Shown piece by piece: positions 1 through 7,452 of a stretch of 13,405 nucleotides of DNA. Source of the DNA: JBFKUL01 sp041635755 (lineage in GTDB: Bacteria; Pseudomonadota; Gammaproteobacteria; Burkholderiales; SG8-39); contig JBFKUL010000063.1 in assembly GCA_041635755.1 (NCBI GenBank), positions 1-13,405 on the forward strand. The letters run 5' to 3'. The notes below the pieces were generated by a model. That model searched no databases and was not told the DNA's origin. It saw only the letters and a program-made list of their open reading frames with translations. Every line of letters starts with the position of its first letter. Within the stretch, counting starts at the first letter, position 1. The translations under genes and the position numbers were made by a program.

Positions 1-1
1 G

Positions 2-322
2 GCCGACCCGCGCACGCATACCACGCTGGTGCGCCTTGAGTTGCCCGCGGATGTGCGCGGCGTCTATCCCGGCGTATTCGCGCGGGCGCATTTCGTCACC
101 GGGAAGGCATTGAAGCTGCTCGCGCCGCGCGCGGCGGTGATACGCAGGAGCGAGCTCACCGCGGTGTACGTGGTGAACGAGCAGGGCAAGCCGCAACTGC
201 GACAGGTCCGCCTGGGCAGCACGTCGGACGAGCGTTATGTCGAGGTGCTCGCGGGACTCAAGCCCGGCGAGCGCGTCGCGCTCGAGCCGGTGAAGGCCGG
301 TATGGCCACGGGCAAGCCCTAG
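2..322 (+). CDS. RND efflux periplasmic adaptor (HlyD/MFP family), 3' end only
   Basis: The last 106 residues of a membrane-fusion (periplasmic adaptor) protein; the 5' end lies before the window. The visible part begins within the beta-barrel domain (a stretch ending in PGVFARAHFVTG) and continues into the membrane-proximal domain, with the pattern AVIRRSELTAVYVV, then QVRLGS, then EVLAGLKPGERVAL that is typical of RND adaptors. Such proteins link the inner-membrane RND pump to an outer-membrane channel. The stop codon TAG at 320-322 lies 3 bases before the permease start, so the two genes are almost surely co-transcribed and translationally coupled. The family call is firm; the substrate class cannot be told from this fragment. 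Confidence 0.9.
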   Translation, partial: ADPRTHTTLVRLELPADVRGVYPGVFARAHFVTGKALKLLAPRAAVIRRSELTAVYVVNEQGKPQLRQVRLGSTSDERYVEVLAGLKPGERVALEPVKAGMATGKP

Positions 323-325
323 GCG

Positions 326-3300
326 ATGGGCGTCTCCGGCCGCATCGCGGCGTATTTCCAGGGTTCGCAGCTCACGCCGCTGCTGGCGCTGGTCGCGTTC
401 CTGCTCGGCGTGTTCGCGGTCGCGGTGACGCCGCGCGAGGAAGAGCCGCAGATCAACGTCACCATGGCGAACGTCCTGATCCCGTTCCCGGGCGCCTCGG
501 CGAAGGACGTCGAGACGCTGGTGGCGACGCCCGCCGAGCAGGTGCTCTCGCAGCTGAACGGCATCGAGCACGTGACCTCGGTGTCGCGCCCCGGTATGGC
601 CGTGCTCACGGTGCAGTTCGAGGTCGGCGTGCCGCGCCTCGATGCGCTGGTGAGCCTGTACGACACGATCAACTCGAACCGCGACTGGGTCTCGCCCAAT
701 CTCGGCATCCTCGATCCGATCATCAAACCCAAGGGCATCGACGACGTCCCGGTGGTCACGCTGACACTGTGGAGCGCGGACCCGCAAGTCGGCGCCTTCG
801 AGCTCGAGCGGGTGGCGCACGCTGCCGAGATCGAACTCAAGCGCGTCGACGGCACGCGCGAAGTGCAGACGCTCGGCGGTCCGGGGCGCGTGGTGCGAGT
901 GCTGCTCGACGCGGACCGGCTGAACGCTCATGGCGTCTCGGCGCTCGATATACGGAACGCGCTGCAGCTCGCCAACGTGTCGCTGCCCACGGGAAAGCTG
1001 GTGCGCGAGAACCGCGAGGTGGTGGTCGAGACCGGCAACTACCTCGAATCGGCCGCCGACGTGCGCCAGCTGGTGGTCGGCGCCTTCGAGCGCCGGCCGG
1101 TGTTCCTGTCGGATGTCGCCGAGGTGCGCGACGGGCCCGAGCAGCCCTCGCGCTACGTCTGGACCGGCACCGGACCGGCCGCGGCGGCCAAAGGGCTCCA
1201 GGCGGCGGGCGAGCACCCGGCGGTGACGCTGCAGATCACCAAGAAGGCCGGCGCGAACGCGGTTGAGGTGGCCGAGCGCCTGATGCGGCGCGTCGAGGAA
1301 CTACGCGGTACCGTGATCCCGCACGATGTGCAGGTGACGGTGACGCGCGATTACGGGGTGACCGCCAACGACAAGGCGCGGCAGCTGATCCAGAAGCTGA
1401 TCTTCGCCACGCTCGCGGTCGTGGTGCTGGTTTTTGTCACGCTCGGCCGGCGCGAAGCGCTGATCGTCGGCGTGGCGGTGCTGCTCACGCTTGCGGCGAC
1501 GTTGTTTGCCTCGTGGGCGTGGGGTTTTACATTGAACCGCGTATCGCTCTTCGCGCTCATTTTCTCGATCGGCATTCTGGTCGACGACGCGATCGTGGTG
1601 GTCGAGAACATCCACCGGCGCATGGGCATGGACAGGAAGCCGCTCGCCGAGGTGATTCCGCTTGCGGTGGACGAGGTGGGCGGTCCGACCATCCTCGCGA
1701 CGTTCACCGTGATCGCGGCGCTGCTGCCGATGGCCTTCGTGAGCGGGCTGATGGGGCCGTACATGAGCCCGATCCCGATCAACGCCAGCATGGGGATGCT
1801 CATTTCGCTGGCCATCGCATTCACGCTTACGCCTTGGCTCGCGTTGAAGCTCCTGGGGGCGAGCGCCCACCATGACGAGGCCGCAGGTGGGCGGCTCGAG
1901 CGCTTCTTCCAGGGTGCGCTCGGTCCGTTCGTCAAGGCGACCCACGCGATACGCAACCGAAGACTGCTGCTGGTCCTGGTCCTCGTGCTGATCGCGCTCT
2001 CGGTGTCGCTCGCCGGCGTGAAGCTGGTGGTGCTGAAGATGCTGCCCTTCGACAACAAGTCGGAGTTCCAGGTGATCGTCGACATGCCGGCGGGCACGCC
2101 GGTCGAGATGACCGCCGCGGCGCTGCACGACATGGGCGCCTACATTGCGACGGTGGACGAGGTCACCGACTACCAGGCCTACGCGGGCCTCGCTTCGCCG
2201 ATCAACTTCAATGGACTGGTGCGTCAGTACTACCTGCGCAACCTCTCGGAGGCAGGTGACCTGCAGGTGAACCTGCTGCCGAAAGGCGAGCGCAAGCGCC
2301 AGAGCCACGACATCGCGAAACAAGTACGCCCACGACTCGAAGAGATCGCGCGGCGCTGGGATGCCAAGGTGAAAGTGGTGGAGGTGCCGCCGGGCCCGCC
2401 GGTGCTCTCGCCGATCGTCGCCGAGGTCTACGGCCCGGACGAAGCGGGACGTATCCGCGTGGCGAAGCGCGTTCGCGAGGCATTCGAGGCTACTGCGGAT
2501 ATCGTAGGCGTCGACGATTCGGTCGAGGATTCCGCGCCACGCGTGGTGCTCAAGGTCGATCAGGGCAAGGCGGCGCTTGCCGGGGTGACGCGGCGCGACG
2601 TGGTCGAGACGATGCGTACCGGGCTCTCCGGCGCTGACGTCTCGCCGATTCACGACGGCCAGTCGAAGTACGAGGTTCCGGTGCGCGTCACGCTGCCCGC
2701 CGAGCAGCAGGGCGGGCTGTCCGAGCTGCTCAAGCTCACCATCCGCACTCCGGCGGGCACGCTCGTGCCGCTCTCGGAGGTGGTGAAGATCGTCCACAAC
2801 GAGCGCGACCGGCCGATCTACCACAAGGACTTGCTGCCGGTGGTGTACGTGGTCGCCGACCAGGCCGGGCCGGTGGATAGCCCGCTCTACGGCATGTTCG
2901 CCGCCCGCGGCAAGCTCGTTGGCCTGCCGCTCGAGGAAGGCGGGGTGCTCGGCGAAACCTTCGTGCGCCAGCCCTCCGACCCCTACCGCCAGTACGCCAT
3001 CAAGTGGGACGGCGAATGGCAGGTCACCTACGAGACTTTCCGCGACATGGGCCTTGCCTACGCGGTCGGCCTGATCCTGATCTATCTGCTGGTGGTGGCG
3101 CAGTTCCGCTCGTATCTCGCACCGCTCATCATCATGGCGCCGATTCCGCTCACCGTGATCGGTGTCATGCCTGGGCACGCGCTGCTCGGAGCCAACTTCA
3201 CCGCTACCTCGATGATCGGCATGATCGCGCTGGCCGGCATCATCGTGCGCAATTCGATCCTGCTGGTCGACTTCATCAACCAGAAAGCAGCGGAGGGCGT

Positions 3301-3526
3301 GGCATTCCAGGACGCGGTGGTGCAATCGGCCGTGGCACGCGCCAAGCCGATCGCACTCACCGGCCTTGCGGCGATGATCGGCGCGACCTTCATTCTCGAC
3401 GATCCGATCTTCAACGGTCTCGCGATCTCGCTCATCTTCGGTATCCTGGTCTCGACGCTGCTCACGCTGGTGGTGATCCCGGTGCTCTACTACGTGGCGT
3501 ACCGGCGGCGCTACGAGACCGCGTAG
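326..3526 (+). CDS. Efflux RND transporter permease subunit
   Basis: Complete 1066-residue inner-membrane proton-driven RND pump, the usual length for AcrB/MexB relatives. It shows the RND layout: TM1 near residues 15-35, a periplasmic porter region with PFPGAS at 53-58, a block of helices at about 355-510, a second periplasmic loop at about 570-880, and a C-terminal helix block at about 925-1058. The proton-relay pair is D420-D421 in GILVDDAIVVVENIHRR. The position matching AcrB K940 is R975 (VRNSILLVDF rather than AKNAILIVEF). The ATG at 326 has no clear Shine-Dalgarno sequence and follows the adaptor stop by 3 bases, so translation is probably coupled. No outer-membrane channel gene follows; it may lie upstream or elsewhere. 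It is not CzcA-like in the proton-relay region, so a drug or organic-compound pump is more likely than a metal pump, but the substrate is unknown. Confidence 0.95.
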   Translation: MGVSGRIAAYFQGSQLTPLLALVAFLLGVFAVAVTPREEEPQINVTMANVLIPFPGASAKDVETLVATPAEQVLSQLNGIEHVTSVSRPGMAVLTVQFEVGVPRLDALVSLYDTINSNRDWVSPNLGILDPIIKPKGIDDVPVVTLTLWSADPQVGAFELERVAHAAEIELKRVDGTREVQTLGGPGRVVRVLLDADRLNAHGVSALDIRNALQLANVSLPTGKLVRENREVVVETGNYLESAADVRQLVVGAFERRPVFLSDVAEVRDGPEQPSRYVWTGTGPAAAAKGLQAAGEHPAVTLQITKKAGANAVEVAERLMRRVEELRGTVIPHDVQVTVTRDYGVTANDKARQLIQKLIFATLAVVVLVFVTLGRREALIVGVAVLLTLAATLFASWAWGFTLNRVSLFALIFSIGILVDDAIVVVENIHRRMGMDRKPLAEVIPLAVDEVGGPTILATFTVIAALLPMAFVSGLMGPYMSPIPINASMGMLISLAIAFTLTPWLALKLLGASAHHDEAAGGRLERFFQGALGPFVKATHAIRNRRLLLVLVLVLIALSVSLAGVKLVVLKMLPFDNKSEFQVIVDMPAGTPVEMTAAALHDMGAYIATVDEVTDYQAYAGLASPINFNGLVRQYYLRNLSEAGDLQVNLLPKGERKRQSHDIAKQVRPRLEEIARRWDAKVKVVEVPPGPPVLSPIVAEVYGPDEAGRIRVAKRVREAFEATADIVGVDDSVEDSAPRVVLKVDQGKAALAGVTRRDVVETMRTGLSGADVSPIHDGQSKYEVPVRVTLPAEQQGGLSELLKLTIRTPAGTLVPLSEVVKIVHNERDRPIYHKDLLPVVYVVADQAGPVDSPLYGMFAARGKLVGLPLEEGGVLGETFVRQPSDPYRQYAIKWDGEWQVTYETFRDMGLAYAVGLILIYLLVVAQFRSYLAPLIIMAPIPLTVIGVMPGHALLGANFTATSMIGMIALAGIIVRNSILLVDFINQKAAEGVAFQDAVVQSAVARAKPIALTGLAAMIGATFILDDPIFNGLAISLIFGILVSTLLTLVVIPVLYYVAYRRRYETA

Positions 3527-3573
3527 CACGCGGGTCTTGACCATTGCGGCGCGCGGTCGGACCATTGGCCCGA

Positions 3574-3578
3574 GGGAG
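3574..3578 (+). promoter_or_regulatory. Ribosome binding site of the persulfide dioxygenase gene
   Basis: GGGAG, within a purine-rich GAGGGAGA stretch, lies 6 bases before the ATG at 3585. It supports that start over an in-frame TTG at 3537, which would add 16 residues with no family similarity. Confidence 0.6.
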
Positions 3579-3584
3579 ACCGCG

Positions 3585-4658
3585 ATGCTCATCTTTCGGC
3601 AGCTTTTCGATCCCCAGTCCTCGACCTACACCTATCTGCTTGCCGACCCGGCAAGCCGCGAAGCGGTGTTGATCGACCCGGTGTTCGAGCAGGCGCGGCG
3701 CGACGCCGCATTGGTTGCCGAGCTTGGCGTCACGCTCAAGTGGACGCTCGAGACGCACGTGCACGCCGATCACGTGACGGGCGCCTGGCTGCTGCGCAGG
3801 CAACTCGGCAGTCGCATTGCGCTCGCGAAAGCGAGCGGCGCGGAAGGCGCCGACCGCACCCTCGAGCCCGACGAGCTGGTGCGCTTTGGCAAGCGCCATC
3901 TCGAAGTGCGCGCCACGCCCGGCCACACCGGCGGTTGCCTGACCTATGTGCTGGACGACCGTTCGGCGGCATTCACCGGCGATGCGGTGCTGATCCGCGG
4001 CTGCGGCCGTACCGACTTTCAGCAGGGCAGCGCGCGCACGCTTTATCGCTCCGTGCGCGAGCAGGTGTTTTCGCTCCCCGACGAGTGCCTGATCTATCCG
4101 GCGCACGACTACCGAGGGCTCACGGTGTCGAGCGTGGGCGAGGAAAAGCGCTTCAACCCGCGGCTCGGCGGCAACGTCGGTGAGGGCGACTTCGTCGGCT
4201 ACATGGACAACCTCGGCCTCGCGCACCCCAAGCAGATGGACGTCGCGGTGCCGGCGAACCTGAAGTGCGGCCGCCCGCAGGACGAAAGCAAGCTTGCCGA
4301 GGCGCCCCAGTGGGCGCCGCTCACCTATACCTTTGCCGGCATCTGGGAATTGCAGCCTCAGTGGCTCGAGGAGCACCTGCGCAACGTGCAGATCGTCGAC
4401 GTACGCGAGCCCAGGGAATTCAGCGGCCCGCTCGGCCATATTCCCGGCGCGCAGCTGATCCCGCTCGGCCAGCTCGCCGAAGGCGCCGAGGCGCTTTCGA
4501 AAGACAGGCCGGCAGTTCTCGTGTGCCGCTCGGGCGCGCGCTCGGCGCAGGCGACGGTGCTGCTGCGCAAGGCCGGGTTCGACAAGGTCGCCAACCTCGC
4601 CGGCGGCATGCTGCGCTGGAACGCGCAGCGCTACGCAATAGAAGGGGGCAGCGAGTAG
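3585..4658 (+). CDS. Persulfide dioxygenase-rhodanese fusion (ETHE1-type MBL fold plus sulfurtransferase)
   Basis: A 357-residue two-domain enzyme. Residues about 1-235 are an ETHE1-like metallo-beta-lactamase fold: THVHADH at 57-63, GHTGG at 113-117, TGD at 131-133 and YPAHDY at 171-176. By comparison with ETHE1 the mononuclear iron ligands should be H58, H114 and D133. Residues about 250-357 form a rhodanese domain with VDVREPREF at 271-279 and the active loop CRSGARS, whose Cys314 carries the persulfide. The known reaction of the family is oxidation of glutathione persulfide to sulfite plus glutathione, with the rhodanese exchanging sulfane sulfur with thiosulfate; the fusion resembles the PRF enzyme of Burkholderia. 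No signal peptide is seen, so it is cytoplasmic. It lies 58 bases after the RND permease on the same strand but has no obvious functional link to it. Its last 28 bases overlap the convergent aldolase-type gene. Confidence 0.93.
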   Translation: MLIFRQLFDPQSSTYTYLLADPASREAVLIDPVFEQARRDAALVAELGVTLKWTLETHVHADHVTGAWLLRRQLGSRIALAKASGAEGADRTLEPDELVRFGKRHLEVRATPGHTGGCLTYVLDDRSAAFTGDAVLIRGCGRTDFQQGSARTLYRSVREQVFSLPDECLIYPAHDYRGLTVSSVGEEKRFNPRLGGNVGEGDFVGYMDNLGLAHPKQMDVAVPANLKCGRPQDESKLAEAPQWAPLTYTFAGIWELQPQWLEEHLRNVQIVDVREPREFSGPLGHIPGAQLIPLGQLAEGAEALSKDRPAVLVCRSGARSAQATVLLRKAGFDKVANLAGGMLRWNAQRYAIEGGSE

Positions 4659-5398
4659 TTCAGGCGCCGCGCCCAGTAGGCGAAGGTGGCGCGCACGATC
4701 GAGGGCTTGAGCAGGAACGCGCCCGCCTCGGCAGCCAGTTCGGGCTTGACTTCCTGCAGCGCGCCGGCGGCCATCGCGCGCAGCTGCGCGCGCGCCGCGC
4801 GCTCGAAGAACACGGCGAGATAGGCGGCCTCCTCGACATAGCTTCCGGTGGTCAGCAGCCCGTGGTTGGCGAGCAGGATGGTTTTCCTGGTGCCAAGCGC
4901 CTGCGAGATGATGCGTCCTTCGTCGTCGGCCACCGGCACACCGGGCCACTCCGGCAGGAACGCGCAGTTGTCGTGAAACATGGTTGCGTCCATGTGGGCG
5001 ACCTTGAGCGGCTGACCGGTCATGGCGAGCGCCGAGGCGTAAGGCGGATGAGTATGCACGATCGCCTTCACCTCCGGACGCGCGCGGTACACCCAGGTAT
5101 GGAAGCGCACCGCAGGATTGGGGCGTGCGCCGATGATCGGCTTGAGATCGTCGTCGACCAGCACCATGCGCTCGGCCGCCGCCTCGTCGAAGCCCGCACC
5201 GAACGGCAATGTCCAATAGGTGTTCGGCTTTTCACCGCGCGCCGTCACCTGCCCGGCGAGCCCCGACTCGTGGCCCTCGCGCGCGAGGATCCGGCAGGTC
5301 AGCGCCAGCGCCTGCTGGGGCGCGAGCTCGGGCACGTCCAGATCCTGGTCCATCTCCCGACCCACACGCTCGAGGAAGTACGCCTTGTCGCGTTCCAT
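4631..5398 (-). CDS. Class II aldolase/adducin-fold protein, possible aldolase, decarboxylase or iron oxygenase
   Basis: A 255-residue class II aldolase/adducin-fold protein, close to the usual family length. The metal-binding histidines are visible as HTH at 115-117 (H115, H117) and NHG at 178-180 (H179). Aligning ungapped to the E. coli L-fuculose-1-phosphate aldolase segment around SSEWRFH, the position of catalytic and zinc-binding Glu73 falls on Ala96 (NPAVRFH at 94-100). A canonical fuculose-type aldol cleavage is therefore doubtful; a decarboxylase, or a CloR/NovR-like iron oxygenase on the same fold, is an alternative. It is the last gene of the - strand cluster, 10 bases after dctM, and its Shine-Dalgarno AGGAG overlaps the dctM stop codon. 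The start ATG at 5398 is well supported. Its 3' end overlaps the convergent persulfide dioxygenase gene. The fold is certain; the reaction is not. Confidence 0.85.
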   Translation of the reverse strand: MERDKAYFLERVGREMDQDLDVPELAPQQALALTCRILAREGHESGLAGQVTARGEKPNTYWTLPFGAGFDEAAAERMVLVDDDLKPIIGARPNPAVRFHTWVYRARPEVKAIVHTHPPYASALAMTGQPLKVAHMDATMFHDNCAFLPEWPGVPVADDEGRIISQALGTRKTILLANHGLLTTGSYVEEAAYLAVFFERAARAQLRAMAAGALQEVKPELAAEAGAFLLKPSIVRATFAYWARRLNYSLPPSIA

Positions 5399-5405
5399 GG
5401 AGGTT

Positions 5406-5410
5406 CTCCT
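5406..5410 (-). promoter_or_regulatory. Ribosome binding site of the class II aldolase gene, overlapping the dctM stop
   Basis: On the - strand the sequence reads TAGGAGAACCTCCATG. AGGAG shares bases with the dctM TAG stop and sits 7 bases before the ATG. This links translation of the aldolase-fold gene to dctM and shows that the two form one operon. Confidence 0.7.
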
Positions 5411-6827
5411 AGCCCATGTATTTCGGCAGCAGCAGCGAGATCGCCGGGAAGGTCACCAGCAGCGCGAGGCGGAAGACATCGGCGACGATGAACGGCGTGA
5501 CCCCGCGGAAGATCGCACCCGTGCGCACGTCCGGCAGCAGCGTGCGCAGCACGAACACATTCATGCCGATCGGCGGGGTGATGAGGCTGATCTCGGTCAC
5601 CACCACGACGATGATGCCGAACCAGACCAGATCGTAGCCGAGGTGCGTCACCAGAGGATAGAACACCGGCACGGTGAGCAGGATCATCGAGATGCTCTCG
5701 AGCACGCAACCGAGCAGCACGTAGATGACGCAGATTGCCGCGATCACCACGATCGGATTGACCTCGAACTGGTTGGCGTAGTTGCGCAGGTCGACCGGCA
5801 TGCTGGTGTAATTGATGAAGTTGGCGAACATCATCGCGCCGATCAGGATCACGAACAGCATCGAGGTGGTGCGCGCCGATTCGAGCAGCACGTCGAACGT
5901 CGTTCTCCAGGTCAGCTTGCCGCGCGCCAGTGCGAAAAAGAATGCGCCCGTGGCGCCCACGCCGGCAGCCTCGGTGGGCGTGAACAACCCGCCATAGATG
6001 CCGCCCATCACAAGGACGAACAACGCCAGCACGCCGACCACGCCGCGGAATATGAAGGCGAGCGCGATCGTCGCGATGGCGCCGATCACCGCGGCGTTGT
6101 CGCCTTGGACGACCTTCATCTGAGCGAGCACGACCAGCACCACCCCGACCACGGAAAACGTGCCGACGCCGCGCAAGAGCTTCATGCGCTCGGGCCAGGG
6201 CGTGCGCTCGCCGCGCGGCCCGGCCTTCGGGTCGCGCCAGGTGGTCCATTGCACCGCCAGGCTGTAGAAAAGAATTCCGATCAGCCCCGGCAGAATGCCG
6301 GCAGCGAACAGCTTGCCGATGTTGGTCTCGGAGATGATGCCGTAGAGCACCAGTACGGTGGAGGGCGGGATCAGGATGCCCAGGGTGCCGCCTGCCGCAA
6401 TCGATCCCGCGCTGAGCGCGCTGCTGTAGCCGAACTTGCGCATCGGCGGCATCGCCACTTTGGACATGGTCGCGGCGGTGGCGAGGCTCGAGCCGCAGAT
6501 CGCGCCGAAGCCGCCGCAGGCCGTGATGGTGGCCATCGACAGCCCGCCGCGCAGGTGACCCAGAAACGCGTTGCACACCGCGTAGAGCTCCTCGGCCATC
6601 CCGGCGCGGGTGACGAAGTTGCCCATCAGGATGAACAGCGGCACCACCGAGAAGGCGTACTGGAAGCCGGTCTCGTAGGTGATGACCCGTGCCATCGCCA
6701 TCGCGGGCATGCCGCCCAGCAGGATCCAGGTGCCGCCGATGCCGACCAGTCCCATGGCGAGCGCGATCGGCACGCGGATAAAGGTCAGCGTGAGCATCAC
6801 CGCGAAGGCGATCAGCGCTTCGGTCAA
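5409..6827 (-). CDS. dctM: TRAP transporter large permease subunit (DctM family)
   Basis: Large membrane subunit of a tripartite ATP-independent periplasmic transporter, driving sodium- or proton-coupled uptake of an organic acid delivered by DctP. With the TTG at 6827 as start it is 472 residues. That TTG overlaps the dctQ stop (TTGA), and the mature pattern FIRVPIALAMG then falls at the usual distance from the N terminus. Family marks are PLFILMGNF (63-71), GGTLGILIPPSTVLVLYG (146-163), FTPTEAAG (282-289) and TPPIGMNVFV (417-426), with many hydrophobic helices throughout. It is about 45 residues longer than most DctM proteins (roughly 425-430); the extra sequence appears to be residues about 220-263 and contains two more hydrophobic stretches. 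The same reading frame stays open upstream to 7289, but there it merely shadows dctQ. The family is firm, the exact start less so. Confidence 0.92.
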   Translation of the reverse strand: MTEALIAFAVMLTLTFIRVPIALAMGLVGIGGTWILLGGMPAMAMARVITYETGFQYAFSVVPLFILMGNFVTRAGMAEELYAVCNAFLGHLRGGLSMATITACGGFGAICGSSLATAATMSKVAMPPMRKFGYSSALSAGSIAAGGTLGILIPPSTVLVLYGIISETNIGKLFAAGILPGLIGILFYSLAVQWTTWRDPKAGPRGERTPWPERMKLLRGVGTFSVVGVVLVVLAQMKVVQGDNAAVIGAIATIALAFIFRGVVGVLALFVLVMGGIYGGLFTPTEAAGVGATGAFFFALARGKLTWRTTFDVLLESARTTSMLFVILIGAMMFANFINYTSMPVDLRNYANQFEVNPIVVIAAICVIYVLLGCVLESISMILLTVPVFYPLVTHLGYDLVWFGIIVVVVTEISLITPPIGMNVFVLRTLLPDVRTGAIFRGVTPFIVADVFRLALLVTFPAISLLLPKYMG

Positions 6828-7360
6828 GGTTTTCGTTCCGGGTCGGGTACGCGGTCCTTCTGCGGAACCGCGAGCGCAAACGGCATGAATACCTTGATCA
6901 GGTGCACGATCCCCGCGACGATCAGGAATACGCACATGCCATACACGAAGGGTGCGAGCTGGATGGTCAGGATGGTAGTCGTGTCGCCATAGCTCGCGAC
7001 CTGCGAGGCCTTGCCCCACATCAGGTAGCCCAGGCCGAGCAGGATGGCGCCCGAGATGAACTCGACGACCAGGCGGTGCACCTTCTGGATCGCCGGCGTG
7101 GTGAAGTGATCGATCAGGTCGACGGTGACGTGCTCCTCGCGGCGCGAAACGAGCGGCAAGCCGGCGAAGATCAGCGTCGCCATCAGCAGCTCGGTGATCT
7201 CGAAGCTGCCGGCAATCGACTTGTTGAACGAATAGCGGCGCACCACGTCGACGAACGTGAGCGACATCATCGCGAACAGGATCACGCAAGCGCCGAAGCC
7301 GAGCGCCGCATCGACGCGGTAGACGATGCGGGCGAGGCGCGAGCGGCTCGATTCAGACAC
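6824..7360 (-). CDS. dctQ: TRAP transporter small permease subunit (DctQ family)
   Basis: A 178-residue small membrane subunit of the TRAP transporter. Four hydrophobic segments are visible at about 17-38, 49-70, 100-118 and 133-155. The second and the following loop carry the family-like stretch ITELLMATLIFAGLPLVSRREEHVTVDLI. It pairs with DctM in the membrane. The start is a GTG at 7360: no other in-frame start codon fits and none exists before TM1. There is no recognisable Shine-Dalgarno, and the GTG lies only 11 bases after the T-tract of the terminator that follows dctP. Its TGA stop at 6824-6826 overlaps the dctM TTG start, so the two membrane subunits are probably translated together in equal amounts. 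Confidence 0.9.
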   Translation of the reverse strand: MSESSRSRLARIVYRVDAALGFGACVILFAMMSLTFVDVVRRYSFNKSIAGSFEITELLMATLIFAGLPLVSRREEHVTVDLIDHFTTPAIQKVHRLVVEFISGAILLGLGYLMWGKASQVASYGDTTTILTIQLAPFVYGMCVFLIVAGIVHLIKVFMPFALAVPQKDRVPDPERKP

Positions 7361-7371
7361 GGGTCGGACGC

Positions 7372-7396
7372 AAAAAAAAGCCGGCCCGAAGGCCGG
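7372..7396 (-). terminator. Intrinsic terminator between dctP and dctQ
   Basis: On the - strand: a 6-bp stem CCGGCC/GGCCGG with a TTCG loop (the very stable C-UUCG-G tetraloop), one C, then eight T residues (seen as AAAAAAAA at 7372-7379 on the + strand). It lies 57 bases after the dctP stop and 11 bases before the dctQ start. It is a textbook Rho-independent terminator inside what must functionally be one transporter operon, so it is probably leaky and lowers dctQM expression relative to dctP. Confidence 0.85.
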
Positions 7397-7412
7397 TCTC
7401 CGGGAAAGCGCT

Positions 7413-7440
7413 CAGGGCGCGCCGCACGCGGCGCGCCCTG
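7413..7440 (-). repeat. Perfect 13-bp inverted repeat after dctP
   Basis: CAGGGCGCGCCGC and its exact reverse complement are separated by only two bases (AC), beginning 12 bases after the dctP stop codon. As RNA it would form a very strong hairpin of at least 12 bp. It is not followed by a T-run, so it is unlikely to terminate by itself. A likely role is to protect the dctP messenger 3' end from exonucleases, as intercistronic hairpins do in other binding-protein transporter operons. It lies 16 bases before the separate terminator hairpin. Confidence 0.75.
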
Positions 7441-7452
7441 GCTTACCCCTGG

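Noticed and set aside
1301..3592. Very long open frame (763 codons) on the - strand, opposite the RND permease.
   Set aside because: Its translation is dominated by His, Arg, Asp and Glu with no domain pattern, which is the usual shadow of a GC-rich gene on the other strand. The + strand protein is a clear RND permease over the whole length.
3462..5216. Open frame of 584 codons on the - strand across the persulfide dioxygenase and the aldolase gene.
   Set aside because: It runs through two real genes in other frames and its Arg/Ala-rich translation matches nothing.
5220..6992. Open frame of 590 codons on the + strand, opposite dctM.
   Set aside because: It is rich in His, Asp, Gln and Arg with no recognisable fold, and lies antisense to a well-supported dctM; a compositional shadow.
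5409..7289. A 626-codon reading of dctM extended upstream over dctQ, which could suggest a fused DctQM.
   Set aside because: The first 154 codons are an out-of-frame reading of dctQ, rich in Arg and His. dctQ itself is complete in its own frame with a stop at 6824, so the subunits are separate.
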